Source: Gracilimonas sp046602855 (GTDB lineage: Bacteria > Bacteroidota > Rhodothermia > Balneolales > Balneolaceae). From it: a DNA stretch of 64,000 nucleotides. Numbering within the stretch: position 1 is the first letter of the stretch; each line of letters starts with the position of its first letter. This document shows positions 31,210 to 40,595 of the stretch, piece after piece. A model generated the notes under the pieces. The model was not told the origin of the DNA and did not search any database. It saw only the letters and a list, made by a program, of their open reading frames with translations. Made by a program: the position numbers and the translations under genes. The stretch lies in assembly GCF_046602855.1 (NCBI RefSeq), contig NZ_JBKINJ010000001.1, forward strand, positions 2,161,759 to 2,225,758. The letters are read 5' to 3'.

Positions 31210-33738
31210 CTAAACCTTCAGGCATATGATAGTGGTATCATCAGCCAATTGATAGCTGCTGAATTTTTGAACAGTCCTTTTTATCTGCTGAGCTATTTCT
31301 TTTGCACTCATGTTTTCTGTATCAATAGATTCTATTAATCTTGGTACTTCATCAAAACCAAATCTTTCGCCTTTATCATTCACAGCTTCCGGTAAACCAT
31401 CAGAATAAAGCAAAAGAAAATCACCTTTTTTCATACTCAAAACTTCGCGCTCATATTTCACATGCTTTAGCATCCCTAATGGAAATGATGGTTTTGGTGT
31501 ATGAATGTATTCGGCTATTCCATTTCTTTTTAATATCGGCCTGCAATGACCGGCATTGGCAATGGCAAGTTTTTGAGCTTTGATATCAAGTCGTGCAAGT
31601 ACGCAAGTAATGAATGTTCTCTTATCCGTACGGTTAAACAGAGGCTCAGTTATCTCTGACAGTACCTCATCCGGGCAATCATGTCTGATACGAGATAGTA
31701 ATAATCCACTGGTAAATACAGCCGGCATCGCTGCCCGCATAGATTTACCTGATACATCCACAATTGTCATTGTTAATGCTGAAGCCTGACCGTCATCATC
31801 TTCAGTCATTATATAATCAAAGTAATCACCCCCAACCTCAAATGAAGGCATAAAAAATCCATATACATCAAATTCTACGGATTTTGGTGGCTGAAGAGGC
31901 ATCAGTTTGTACTGACTTTCCCTGGCTATCTCGATCTCCTTTTCAACCCTGAGGTGTTGAGCAATTCGCTCTTCGTACTCCGGAATATACTCTTCTAGCT
32001 GTGTAACTGAAGTTCCAAATCTGTAAATGACAAAACCATAAACTAAAACACCTGCCATTAACATGTATTGACCCCATGCAACATAGGAGATCTCAAAAGA
32101 CCCCGCTCCCATATATGGTAGCGTCATAAAGAATACAGTAAAAAACCACCAGGCAGTACTTACACTAAGTAATCCAAATTCTCTTATTACATAAACAAAC
32201 AATACAGCTACACCGGTATAGATTCCGATATCCTGCCATATAGTTCCATTGGTGCCTACCAACCTGCCTAAAACTGAAATACTGATCCCAATTAAAATGA
32301 CAGATAAGACACTCACCAGCCAATCTCTCTTGATCCAGTTTTTAAGGATGGAATATATGAATCCGATCTGACCGGTCGTTACTAACCATGTGGTTGTCCA
32401 TGCACTCATGTTCATAGTCAGAACTTTGGGTGTAATACCGGCCTCTGCATAACCAAACTGACTGTCGGCCTGGATAAGAACTACACCGAATGCATATGAA
32501 AGAACCGACAACATACCGATCACAATTCCGCCCAAAGCAACCCCATGTACTAAACCCGCTCCTGTTTCACTCAAAAAGAAATTTCGCTGCCAGAGTGCGT
32601 CTATCAAATTGACCTGTTTTTGAGACTGAGAACGCGCCAAAGCTTCCCAGCTAATATAAGCCAGTGAAGCGTACAGACCGACTATGAGACCAAAAAGCAG
32701 ATTATTTACAGTACCAATGAATACGCCTGAATTGGTCAAAAAGGGGTCAAAACTATTCATAAAAAAAATGGCCCGCCAGCCATAAATCCCTAAGAATATC
32801 AGGACAAAGATCGCCAAAGCCCGTCGCCACTCTACTTTCCCTTTAAATATATTTCTGGTGCCAACAGAGAAGATGAGAATAGCCAAAATTAATATAACAG
32901 AGAAGAACATATATGAGAACATTATGTCTTCTGATGCATTTGAAACTAAGTCATCAGGTTCATAAGCATTCGTAGCTTTAAAAGATGTGATACTAAATCC
33001 AAACTCCGTTCTGAATCCCATTTCATCATCAAATTCGCGTACAAAAGGTGCCAACTCAATGATCAAGTTTTCAGGAGTATTGGTCACACCGGGTTTTCGT
33101 TCCCATTGTATTCGCAATGATTCTCCGGGTGAACTCGACGAAACGTCCCTTGGGGTATTTTGGGCTTCATTTGCTAAATTTGATTCACTATTCAATACAT
33201 CTTGCCTTAACTCATAATCTGCAAGATTATATGCCAAAATATTTTGTACCACATTTGATGCAAGTGATAGCAGGGAATCACCCCTGATAAAGATTGGATT
33301 ATTTCTTTCAGGCCTACTATAGATCCTTATTATGCGACCTGCATTCGACACATTGAACTTCAGTAATCCTACATCTTCAAAAAGACCGTTCAAAGACGCA
33401 AATGCACCATTGCTCTTATGAGGTCTGCCAATCACTGACTCCCAACTTTGAATATGCAAACCGGCCTCATTAAACCTTGCCGGATTGGCCTCATTTTGTA
33501 CCGTATCACTGAGGATGTCATAATAATTGAGGTGCTGTCTCCTCATAGACATGATGGCCAGGGTATCCGTGGAAAAGCCCAATTCAGGAGCCAATCTTCT
33601 GATTTTCTGTTCAACCTCTCTCTTGCTCTCACTGATAGCACCTGATGCAAAGTAATCGATATTAGGGCGTAACAGAAAAAACAAAATTATCCCCGCCAAA
33701 CCACAAAGCAATAATATGTAAGTACGCCTATCGATCAA
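31210..33738 (-). CDS. Polytopic membrane protein with C-terminal PP2C (SpoIIE/RsbU) phosphatase
   Basis: 842 residues in three parts. An N-terminal signal-anchor (about 7-24) leads an extracytoplasmic domain of ~240 residues. A membrane region of roughly ten hydrophobic segments (about 270-580) follows. After a coiled coil (about 585-610, RVEKEIEIARESQYKL) comes a PP2C serine/threonine phosphatase domain of SpoIIE type. Metal-binding acidic residues are present in GGDYFDY, TIVDVSGKSMRAAMPAV, LYSDGLPEAVN and ADDTTIICL. RsbU-type phosphatases dephosphorylate anti-sigma-factor antagonists; here no such partner is visible. The start is TTG 33736-33738; a stop is reached upstream before any ATG. 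It is 112 bp from the sensor kinase gene on the same strand. Confidence 0.88.
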   Translation of the reverse strand: MIDRRTYILLLCGLAGIILFFLLRPNIDYFASGAISESKREVEQKIRRLAPELGFSTDTLAIMSMRRQHLNYYDILSDTVQNEANPARFNEAGLHIQSWESVIGRPHKSNGAFASLNGLFEDVGLLKFNVSNAGRIIRIYSRPERNNPIFIRGDSLLSLASNVVQNILAYNLADYELRQDVLNSESNLANEAQNTPRDVSSSSPGESLRIQWERKPGVTNTPENLIIELAPFVREFDDEMGFRTEFGFSITSFKATNAYEPDDLVSNASEDIMFSYMFFSVILILAILIFSVGTRNIFKGKVEWRRALAIFVLIFLGIYGWRAIFFMNSFDPFLTNSGVFIGTVNNLLFGLIVGLYASLAYISWEALARSQSQKQVNLIDALWQRNFFLSETGAGLVHGVALGGIVIGMLSVLSYAFGVVLIQADSQFGYAEAGITPKVLTMNMSAWTTTWLVTTGQIGFIYSILKNWIKRDWLVSVLSVILIGISISVLGRLVGTNGTIWQDIGIYTGVAVLFVYVIREFGLLSVSTAWWFFTVFFMTLPYMGAGSFEISYVAWGQYMLMAGVLVYGFVIYRFGTSVTQLEEYIPEYEERIAQHLRVEKEIEIARESQYKLMPLQPPKSVEFDVYGFFMPSFEVGGDYFDYIMTEDDDGQASALTMTIVDVSGKSMRAAMPAVFTSGLLLSRIRHDCPDEVLSEITEPLFNRTDKRTFITCVLARLDIKAQKLAIANAGHCRPILKRNGIAEYIHTPKPSFPLGMLKHVKYEREVLSMKKGDFLLLYSDGLPEAVNDKGERFGFDEVPRLIESIDTENMSAKEIAQQIKRTVQKFSSYQLADDTTIICLKV

Positions 33739-33850
33739 TGATGTGTTGCCCTTTAAACTTTTAGTAATTTTTAAGATCGTTTTTCATGATCATAAACGAA
33801 ACTACGATTTTCAGGGGCCTTTGTTACTAAATTTTTTGAACCATCTGATG

Positions 33851-35644
33851 CTACCCTTTTCTTTCGAATTTAACCCGGAAAAAACTACCACTATTTTCAG
33901 AATTTTCAATAATCTGAAAATCAGCCTGCAACTGACTACTAAGTGTTTTAATCAAAGTAGCACCAAGTGAATCAGAGTTATTGAACTCATTAATATCAAC
34001 GCCATGTCCATTATCTTTTAAACTCATGTCAACCATATCTCCATCCATTTGAACTTCAAGTTGGATGCGCCCTGATTTCTTACCTTTAAAAGCGTGCTTA
34101 TAGGCATTGACCACCAATTCTGTTATAAGCAGGGAAAATGGTATTGCCTGATTAATACTTAATGCAAATGCCTGAACTTCAATTATTAGCTCTATCTGTT
34201 TTTCATCACTCAAATGCATACTGCTTATAGCCTGCAAGAGATCATTTATATACTTGTCATATTTGATGTAAGCCAAGGATTCACTTTCATAGAGCATCTC
34301 ATGAACCAGGGCTATTGACTGAATTCTAAGCTGGCTGTCATTCAAAGCTTCCTGAACGCTTAAATTTTTTGCATTATAGCTTTGCAACTGAAGTAAACCA
34401 GAAATAACTGCAAGATTGTTTTTTACTCTGTGATGAATCTCCGCCAGCATAACTTCCTTCTCTTTTAGTGAAGCTCTTATCTGTCGCTCAGCATTCTTTC
34501 GTTCAGTGATATCACTGGCTACAGCCACACTACCCACTTTAGATCCGCTATTATCAAGCAGTTCAGCTTCAGAAAATAGTACAGGTATAGTTTGGGAATT
34601 CTTATGAATAAGGGAAAATTCAAACCAATGATCATTTTTTCGTTTTTGATTATATACTTCTCCCATTTCCCTGAAATTATAGAAGTGTGTCAATGGCTTT
34701 TTAAGCATTTCCTCTTGTCTATAGCCGGTCAGCTTAGCAGCTGCTGAATTCACTCTTACCAGGATGCCATCAGTATCAGCAACAAAAAGTGCCTCCTGTA
34801 TTGACTCAATAATGTTATCCAGATAAGCTTTAGAAACTGTGGACTTCTGAAGACGCGCTGCCATCGTATTAAAAGCCTCTGCCAAGTCTCCGATCTCATC
34901 TTTTGTTTTATAAACTATCCTTTCGTCGAGATTCCCCTCACCCAATTTCTTAGCAGTTCGGCTAACCATTTCCAAGGGATTGGAAATAGATCGATAGATA
35001 TAAATAGCCAGTCCTATTGCAAACAAAACAGACAAAAATGTGGCGATGTAATTTATATAAGCAGCCTCTTTTAATGATTCCGATAAGCTTCTATTTTTGT
35101 CCTGTTGCACATCCAATACATACGTTCTTGTTTTTGTGATCTCAGGAATGATGTTATTCCTGAAATAGGGTTCAATAGATGTAATGAACATCAAATTAGC
35201 TTGAGCCGAATTCTCTCCCCCCAAAATCAGCCACTCCCTGGCAATAGATCGATAAACCTTGTAACTACTAAAAAGATCAGTAAGATCTTCAGGTAGTTGC
35301 TCGTTTTCCTTGATCAGTGATTCAAGTTTTGAAAAAGCTTCTTCAAAATTCGATAACTCAGTTTCAAATTTATTGGTCAGATCTGTTACTGATGGTAATT
35401 CCTGAACGGTCGTATAGTTCGATTCTATCTGATAAGCTTCCCGAATTCCGTTTAAAAAAATAAGGCTTTGATAGAGGCTCCTTTCCAGTTCACCTGTATA
35501 TATGACTACACTGGAGGCATCATTGACTGAGTTGAGCTGAGCCTGCCTTATTTGACCGGTATAGTAATCTGTGACAAAACCTACTATAGCTAAAAGTAGG
35601 CTAACACATATAAAACTTATAATGATTTTTGTTCTGAGTCTCAA
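33851..35644 (-). CDS. HisKA_2 sensor histidine kinase (HAMP-PAS)
   Basis: 597-residue membrane sensor kinase: TM1 (about 8-24), a periplasmic helical sensor (25-197, CHASE3-like), TM2 (198-217), HAMP (218-270), PAS (275-390), a HisKA_2 phosphoacceptor helix with EIHHRVKNNLAVISGLLQL (His404/405), and an HATPase with ELVVNAYKHAFKG and DNGHGVD. HisKA_2 kinases often feed atypical regulators rather than classical response regulators; none is encoded next door. The nearest partner is the PP2C phosphatase downstream on the same strand. The start codon is TTG (35642-35644), with no ATG in a suitable place. Confidence 0.9.
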   Translation of the reverse strand: MRLRTKIIISFICVSLLLAIVGFVTDYYTGQIRQAQLNSVNDASSVVIYTGELERSLYQSLIFLNGIREAYQIESNYTTVQELPSVTDLTNKFETELSNFEEAFSKLESLIKENEQLPEDLTDLFSSYKVYRSIAREWLILGGENSAQANLMFITSIEPYFRNNIIPEITKTRTYVLDVQQDKNRSLSESLKEAAYINYIATFLSVLFAIGLAIYIYRSISNPLEMVSRTAKKLGEGNLDERIVYKTKDEIGDLAEAFNTMAARLQKSTVSKAYLDNIIESIQEALFVADTDGILVRVNSAAAKLTGYRQEEMLKKPLTHFYNFREMGEVYNQKRKNDHWFEFSLIHKNSQTIPVLFSEAELLDNSGSKVGSVAVASDITERKNAERQIRASLKEKEVMLAEIHHRVKNNLAVISGLLQLQSYNAKNLSVQEALNDSQLRIQSIALVHEMLYESESLAYIKYDKYINDLLQAISSMHLSDEKQIELIIEVQAFALSINQAIPFSLLITELVVNAYKHAFKGKKSGRIQLEVQMDGDMVDMSLKDNGHGVDINEFNNSDSLGATLIKTLSSQLQADFQIIENSENSGSFFRVKFERKG

Positions 35645-35748
35645 AAAAAGTGATTGAAATTATAAAGACATCACAAAGTATTGATTACGCGATGTAATCT
35701 CTATGATTTCAAAATTAAAAAAGACTCATGTAACATATATTTACGCCT

Positions 35749-37827
35749 TTAGAAACTAACTACATCTTCTATGGCAACTGATATTTTTTGCACGTTAGGC
35801 AAAACAGATTCCATAAGGCTAACATTATAAGGAACAGGTATATCAGGCATCGTAACTCGTTCTACCGGGGCATCCAGATATTGAAAAGCTTCACGCACAA
35901 GTACCGCTGCGATCTCTGAACCAAAGCCGGCCGTTCGGTTATCTTCATGAACTATGAGACATCGGTTTGTTCGCTTAATGGAGTCTAAAATAGCTTCTTT
36001 ATCCCACGGCATCAGAGTTCTGAGATCTAGTACATCTGCGGAAACGCCGGTTTTTTCAACAGCCTCCTCAGCACGTTCACACATAGCTCCCCATGTCACG
36101 ATCGTAATGTCATCACCCTCGCGCAACTTTTTAGCTTTTCCGAAAGGAACAATAAATTCGTCGCCCGGATAAGGTTTACGCGCATATTTAGCATCCAAAA
36201 GGTTTCTGTGTTCAAAAAATATAGTCGGGTTATTGCTTCTCATGGCTGAGCGTAAAAGTCCTACCGCATCCTCTGCGTTGCTTGGCATAGCTACCTGCCA
36301 GCCAATAGCATGCGTAAAGAAAACTTCATTACTCATACTGTGCCATGGGTCTCCACATTTGGCAAAACCACCTGGCATTCTTACAACTATTGGAGCTGCA
36401 AACCGATTCGCTGTTCTCCACCGTGTGGTTCCACAATTATTAAGTTGTTCAGTTGCGGGGTCGGCATATTTCCTGAATTGTATTTCAGCTACAGGCATCA
36501 AACCCTGATAAGCAAGGCCAACTGCACGACCAATTATGCCTTCTTCAGAAAGGCTTGTATCAAAAACCCTTTCCTCTCCAAACTGTGACTGAAGATCCAT
36601 AGTAGCTGCGTGTACACCGCCTTTCTTCCCAACATCTTCTCCAAAAACTAACAGTTTCGGATTGGTTTCCAGTTCATACCTGAGAGTTCTCCGAATGGCT
36701 TCTACGATATTGATTCGCTGCTTTTCAGATATAGGTTCCTCAGTACTTTCAGGAAATTCATGCCCTTCAACAGCTAATCCTCCAATATGTTGTATCTCAT
36801 CTTCAGCAAAGGCAAACTTTTCTGTTTGTGCCGAATTCGGTTCGGGACGAGATAATGCGGCATCGGCAGCTTCCTCAATTGTTTCTTTGGCCTTTTTTTT
36901 CCAATTTTTCCAGGTACGTTCAGTGATTTGATCTGGCACCATGAACGCCTTGAGCTTGTCAAGAGGATCATTGTCCTGCTCTTTTTTGATCAGTTCATCA
37001 TCCTTATATGCCTGGTTATCCTGGTAGGAATGTCCATTTAGCCTTGGTACAGTAAGCCTGATCATAGCAGGTCCTTTTCGGTCCCGAACGTAACTTACTG
37101 ATTCCTCAAGCAAAGAAGCCGCTTCCTCAGGATCCGTTCCATCGCCATCATAGATCTTTAGGTTATTAAACGATTGAAGATTGTTACTGATCTTACCGCC
37201 GGGTGTCTGATACTCACTGGTTACAGAAATACCATAGCCATTATCTTCTATATAAAATAGAACCGGCAGATTCTGGGTGGTTGCAATTGTCAAAGCAGAC
37301 CAGAACCCATTAGTGGCAACAGATCCATCGCCACCGAGTATTACTGAAATAGCCTTTTCATATTCGTTTTCTTCAAGTACACCGCGCTTGTATTCTATAC
37401 CCTGCGCCCAACCAATTGCTGGTGTGTATTGTGAACCAACATCACCGGCCATAGGCAAAACTTTTGGGCCATCAGCATCGGGTTTGTTACAAACTACACC
37501 GATGTCACGTCCATCACTGTAACCGCCGGATTTACCCATAGGTGCAGCCATTGCGTCTTCTTCTGATAGTCCCAAAGTTAAAAGCAACGGCCTTGATCGA
37601 TAGTAAGCACTTGCTGAATCATGTTTATTAGTCAATAGATTACCCAAAAGGATCTGTCCCAATTCATGTCCCCTTGCTGAGAACTGATAAAGCACCTCTT
37701 TATTAGGCACCAGCTCATTTTCTTCCTTCTCGTCCATAGCTCTGGATGTGAGCATAAGATGAGCAACTTTTTTCCAATCAACCTTAGGTGATTTTTTATT
37801 CTTTGATGCCGACTTCTTTTTGGCCAT
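35749..37827 (-). CDS. Branched-chain 2-oxoacid dehydrogenase E1, fused alpha-beta
   Basis: Thiamine-diphosphate-dependent E1 component that decarboxylates 2-oxoisovalerate-type acids and loads the acyl group on lipoyl E2. 692 residues combine both subunits. In the alpha part (about 15-345), the ThDP/magnesium motif starts GGDGSVATNGFWSALTIA and ends EDNGYGIS. In the beta part (about 372-692), EDVGKKGGVHAATMDLQSQF and FDTSLSEEGIIGRAVGLA are present, with a C-terminal transketolase-like domain. The N-terminus is Lys/Ser-rich. Such fusions are common in Bacteroidota; acetoin- or pyruvate-type specificity cannot be ruled out. No E2 or E3 genes are adjacent. Confidence 0.92.
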   Translation of the reverse strand: MAKKKSASKNKKSPKVDWKKVAHLMLTSRAMDEKEENELVPNKEVLYQFSARGHELGQILLGNLLTNKHDSASAYYRSRPLLLTLGLSEEDAMAAPMGKSGGYSDGRDIGVVCNKPDADGPKVLPMAGDVGSQYTPAIGWAQGIEYKRGVLEENEYEKAISVILGGDGSVATNGFWSALTIATTQNLPVLFYIEDNGYGISVTSEYQTPGGKISNNLQSFNNLKIYDGDGTDPEEAASLLEESVSYVRDRKGPAMIRLTVPRLNGHSYQDNQAYKDDELIKKEQDNDPLDKLKAFMVPDQITERTWKNWKKKAKETIEEAADAALSRPEPNSAQTEKFAFAEDEIQHIGGLAVEGHEFPESTEEPISEKQRINIVEAIRRTLRYELETNPKLLVFGEDVGKKGGVHAATMDLQSQFGEERVFDTSLSEEGIIGRAVGLAYQGLMPVAEIQFRKYADPATEQLNNCGTTRWRTANRFAAPIVVRMPGGFAKCGDPWHSMSNEVFFTHAIGWQVAMPSNAEDAVGLLRSAMRSNNPTIFFEHRNLLDAKYARKPYPGDEFIVPFGKAKKLREGDDITIVTWGAMCERAEEAVEKTGVSADVLDLRTLMPWDKEAILDSIKRTNRCLIVHEDNRTAGFGSEIAAVLVREAFQYLDAPVERVTMPDIPVPYNVSLMESVLPNVQKISVAIEDVVSF

Positions 37828-37921
37828 GATACTTTTCTTAAAACTTATTTAAAATTCCTTATACAGATGGCAGTTCGTAATATCGATAATAAGAATTGCT
37901 CTGCCTTATAAGATTAGATTG

Positions 37922-39037
37922 CTACACGTTCTTTGAACATTGCAGAAATGACTCCTCGAAATGGTCCATTTCATCTTGCAGTCCTACTGTAATTCTTATA
38001 CAATTAGGCAAACCAAAGGCATTTATCCTGCGGAGGATCACCCCTTTCTCCATCATTTTCTGAGTAAAATCGATCGCGTCCTCTTCAGTCGGTAAGATCA
38101 TCATTACAGAATTTGATATAGATGGCACATAGTTCACATTATGCTCATTGAAAAATGTGTATAACCGTTCTTTACTCTTCTCAACTAGATTAACACTTTC
38201 TTTCAAAAACTCATCATCATGATAGGCAGCCAATGCTGCTGCTTGACCCAGGGTTGTTGGTTCAAACGTGAGTTTGGTCTTCATCATATTTTTGATGAGT
38301 TCCTCATTTGCAATGGCATACCCTACTCGGAAACCTGCGAGTCCATATGCTTTCGAAAAGGTACGCAACACAATGATATTATCGTGTTCATAATTGAGAG
38401 CCTGAGGGTAGTCCTTTACCTCTTTTGCATATTCGTGATAAGCTTCATCAACAACAACCAAAACATCACTCGGAACCTGCTCAATAAACCAATCAAATTC
38501 TTCCTTCGTATTGTAAGTACCTGTTGGGTTATTTGGATTTGCGATATAAACCATCTTGGTATTATCATCGATAGCATTAGCGATGGCTTTCAGATCATAT
38601 TTGTAGTCGGAGGTGACGGGTATCTTTTTTAAATGTACACCCCTGACCCCGATCTGAACAAAAAAGCCTACAAAAGTAGCATCAGCCGTAATAGCATTTT
38701 CCTTATTCAGAAAAAATGTCTTACATAGAATTGAAATGATGCTCTCTGATCCTGCAGCAAGGATTACATTTTCTGGTTTGACTTTATTTCGCTCGGCAAT
38801 GGCAGCCTTTAATTTCCTTGCGACAGGATCCGGGTAATCTTGAATTTCTTTGAAAGCTTCATCAACAGCTGCTTTTACTTTGGCACTGCAACCCAATCGA
38901 TTCTCATTTGAAGCAAGTTTTGCGATCTTCTTAGGCTTGTATAGATCAGCAACTTCAGCGATTGTTTTACCGGCTACATAAGGCTTGAGAGTTTCAATAT
39001 TACTGGGAACTAATGTTTTGCCGGTTTTTGAATTCAT
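37922..39037 (-). CDS. hisC: Histidinol-phosphate aminotransferase
   Basis: PLP-dependent class I/II aminotransferase converting imidazole-acetol phosphate to histidinol phosphate in histidine synthesis; members also act on aromatic amino acids. 371 aa. LASNENRLG is near the N-terminus, NPNNPTGTY (168-176) is present, D197-E198-A199-Y200 binds the cofactor, the PLP lysine is K229 (TFSKAYGLAGFRVGY), and the phosphate-binding Arg is near the C-terminus (INAFGLPNCIRITVG). The frame extends 44 codons upstream without homology; ATG 39035-39037 gives the family N-terminus. No other his genes are nearby. Confidence 0.9.
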   Translation of the reverse strand: MNSKTGKTLVPSNIETLKPYVAGKTIAEVADLYKPKKIAKLASNENRLGCSAKVKAAVDEAFKEIQDYPDPVARKLKAAIAERNKVKPENVILAAGSESIISILCKTFFLNKENAITADATFVGFFVQIGVRGVHLKKIPVTSDYKYDLKAIANAIDDNTKMVYIANPNNPTGTYNTKEEFDWFIEQVPSDVLVVVDEAYHEYAKEVKDYPQALNYEHDNIIVLRTFSKAYGLAGFRVGYAIANEELIKNMMKTKLTFEPTTLGQAAALAAYHDDEFLKESVNLVEKSKERLYTFFNEHNVNYVPSISNSVMMILPTEEDAIDFTQKMMEKGVILRRINAFGLPNCIRITVGLQDEMDHFEESFLQCSKNV

Positions 39038-39184
39038 CAAGTAAGCCTTACTTTCATTATAGTTTCTATTGGTTATAAATTTACCACTAAAAAAGCGCTT
39101 TTTCCAAGCCAATGGGAACTTAATCCAACAATTTACATTTGTTTTTAAAGTATAAATTAACCTGTTCAATCTTCATTTAACCTT

Positions 39185-39880
39185 ATGAGTAAAACTATCA
39201 TTGTTACCGGAGCCAGCCGGGGAATCGGATACCAAACAGCTCTAAAATTAGCAAACGACGGACATACTGTTATTGCCACTGCCCGAACTAAAAGTAAACT
39301 AATAAAACTCTCTTCAGAAGCTGAAGGTGGCATTATCCATCCAGTTACCGCTGATATTACAGCTCCTGATGAAGTTCAAAAAATTGCTGATAAGGCAATA
39401 CAGATCGGTAATATCGATGGACTTATCAATAATGCAGGCCTTGTACATAGAGAAGCTTTTACAGATACAAATATTGACGTGTTTAAAAATTTAATGGATG
39501 TGAATCTGTATGGTATAGTTCGGCTGGTTCAAGCATTAAAACCACACATGAGCAAAGGCAGTCATATTTTAAATATTTCCAGCATGTCCGGATTTCAAGG
39601 CAGCCTTAAATTTCCTGGACTGGCAGCCTATGGTGCAGCAAAGGCTGCAGTTATTGGTCTTTCAGAAGTACTAAGTGCTGAGTTTAGTGAGGACCAGATC
39701 AGTGTAAATTGCCTTGCAATAGGTGCCGTTCAAACTGAAATGCTATCTGAAGCCTTCCCGGGTCTTGAAGCCCCTGTTAGTCCTCAACAGATGGGAAACT
39801 ATATTTCTGACTTCATCCTGAATGGACATCAACTCTACAATGGCAAAGTTCTGCCAGTTGCTCTTAATGATCCTGCCTAA
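39185..39880 (+). CDS. Short-chain dehydrogenase/reductase (classical SDR)
   Basis: NAD(P)-dependent oxidoreductase of 231 residues, substrate unknown. TGASRGIG (8-15) binds the cofactor, NNAG is conserved, and the catalytic set is Ser in NISSMSGFQG and Tyr/Lys in YGAAKAAV. The basic Arg following the glycine motif suggests NADP(H). Divergent from hisC. A -7-like TACATTTG lies at 39134-39141, about 45 bp before the ATG, but its -33 partner is weak. The glycine-rich secreted protein gene follows at 39933. Confidence 0.9.
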   Translation: MSKTIIVTGASRGIGYQTALKLANDGHTVIATARTKSKLIKLSSEAEGGIIHPVTADITAPDEVQKIADKAIQIGNIDGLINNAGLVHREAFTDTNIDVFKNLMDVNLYGIVRLVQALKPHMSKGSHILNISSMSGFQGSLKFPGLAAYGAAKAAVIGLSEVLSAEFSEDQISVNCLAIGAVQTEMLSEAFPGLEAPVSPQQMGNYISDFILNGHQLYNGKVLPVALNDPA

Positions 39881-39932
39881 GCTTAGCTTTACCTTGCATT
39901 ATTCACTAAATTCAGAAGAAAAACATTATAGG

Positions 39933-40595
39933 ATGCAGAAAATTACCACAGTTTTAATAGTATTTTTAACTCTTATCTTCAGCTCAAATTTTGCTAAGGG
40001 ACAAACAATAGAATTACTGGCAGGCAATACGTTAAATGGCACTGTCAACGGGACTCTCTTAGGTGGTGCTGTCATGGGGTTGACCAATGACTCTGATTTT
40101 GCTCCTTTAAGGGTGGGAGTTGGTTTGGGAACACTTTATGGTATTGGTATAGGAGCTTACGATATCTCTCAAACAAATGGGAGCGCCATGATTGTCACAG
40201 GAACTTTCAATGATGGTAACAACTCCTCCATAATAGTCCTTCTAGACACCTTTTATGGAGCAGCTGCGGGCTCTGTTATAGCAAGTTCTGTCATGTTAAT
40301 TGCAAATGAGCCAATCGTTAAAGGGCTTCAATATGGAGCTTCCGCAGGCGCCATTGCAGGTTTCGGATTTGGGATTGTTGATTCTTTTATAATCTCAGAC
40401 AGGATTATTCCCGGAGCCACTGCGTCCACAACTTCAAACACTACAGACGGCATTATTGCAGTATCTTTTGAAAATGGAAACAGTATTGGTTTTGTATCTC
40501 CATTACTTTTCACATCCTTCGATATTAGTGAAGATAATATCCGTAGAAAATTTACTCCATCAATACAACTGGTCAACTTCAGAATCAATCTTTAG
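39933..40595 (+). CDS. Secreted glycine-rich protein, unknown function
   Basis: 220 residues starting at ATG 39933 with a clear Sec signal peptide (MQKITTVLIVFLTLIFSSNF, cleavage after AKG/Q). The mature part has repeated small-residue stretches (GTVNGTLLGGAVMG, GVGLGTLYGIGIGA, GASAGAIAGFGFG) resembling glycine-zipper membrane segments, so it may sit in the outer membrane. The reading frame extends 37 codons upstream inside the SDR gene; ATG 39933 is chosen because it begins the signal peptide. No family recognised. Its last 11 bases overlap the end of the convergent SGNH hydrolase gene. Confidence 0.7.
   Translation: MQKITTVLIVFLTLIFSSNFAKGQTIELLAGNTLNGTVNGTLLGGAVMGLTNDSDFAPLRVGVGLGTLYGIGIGAYDISQTNGSAMIVTGTFNDGNNSSIIVLLDTFYGAAAGSVIASSVMLIANEPIVKGLQYGASAGAIAGFGFGIVDSFIISDRIIPGATASTTSNTTDGIIAVSFENGNSIGFVSPLLFTSFDISEDNIRRKFTPSIQLVNFRINL

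Noticed and set aside
39038..39169. 44-residue N-terminal extension of hisC
   Set aside because: No homology and mitochondrial-looking basic composition by chance; ATG at 39035-39037 gives the family-typical start.
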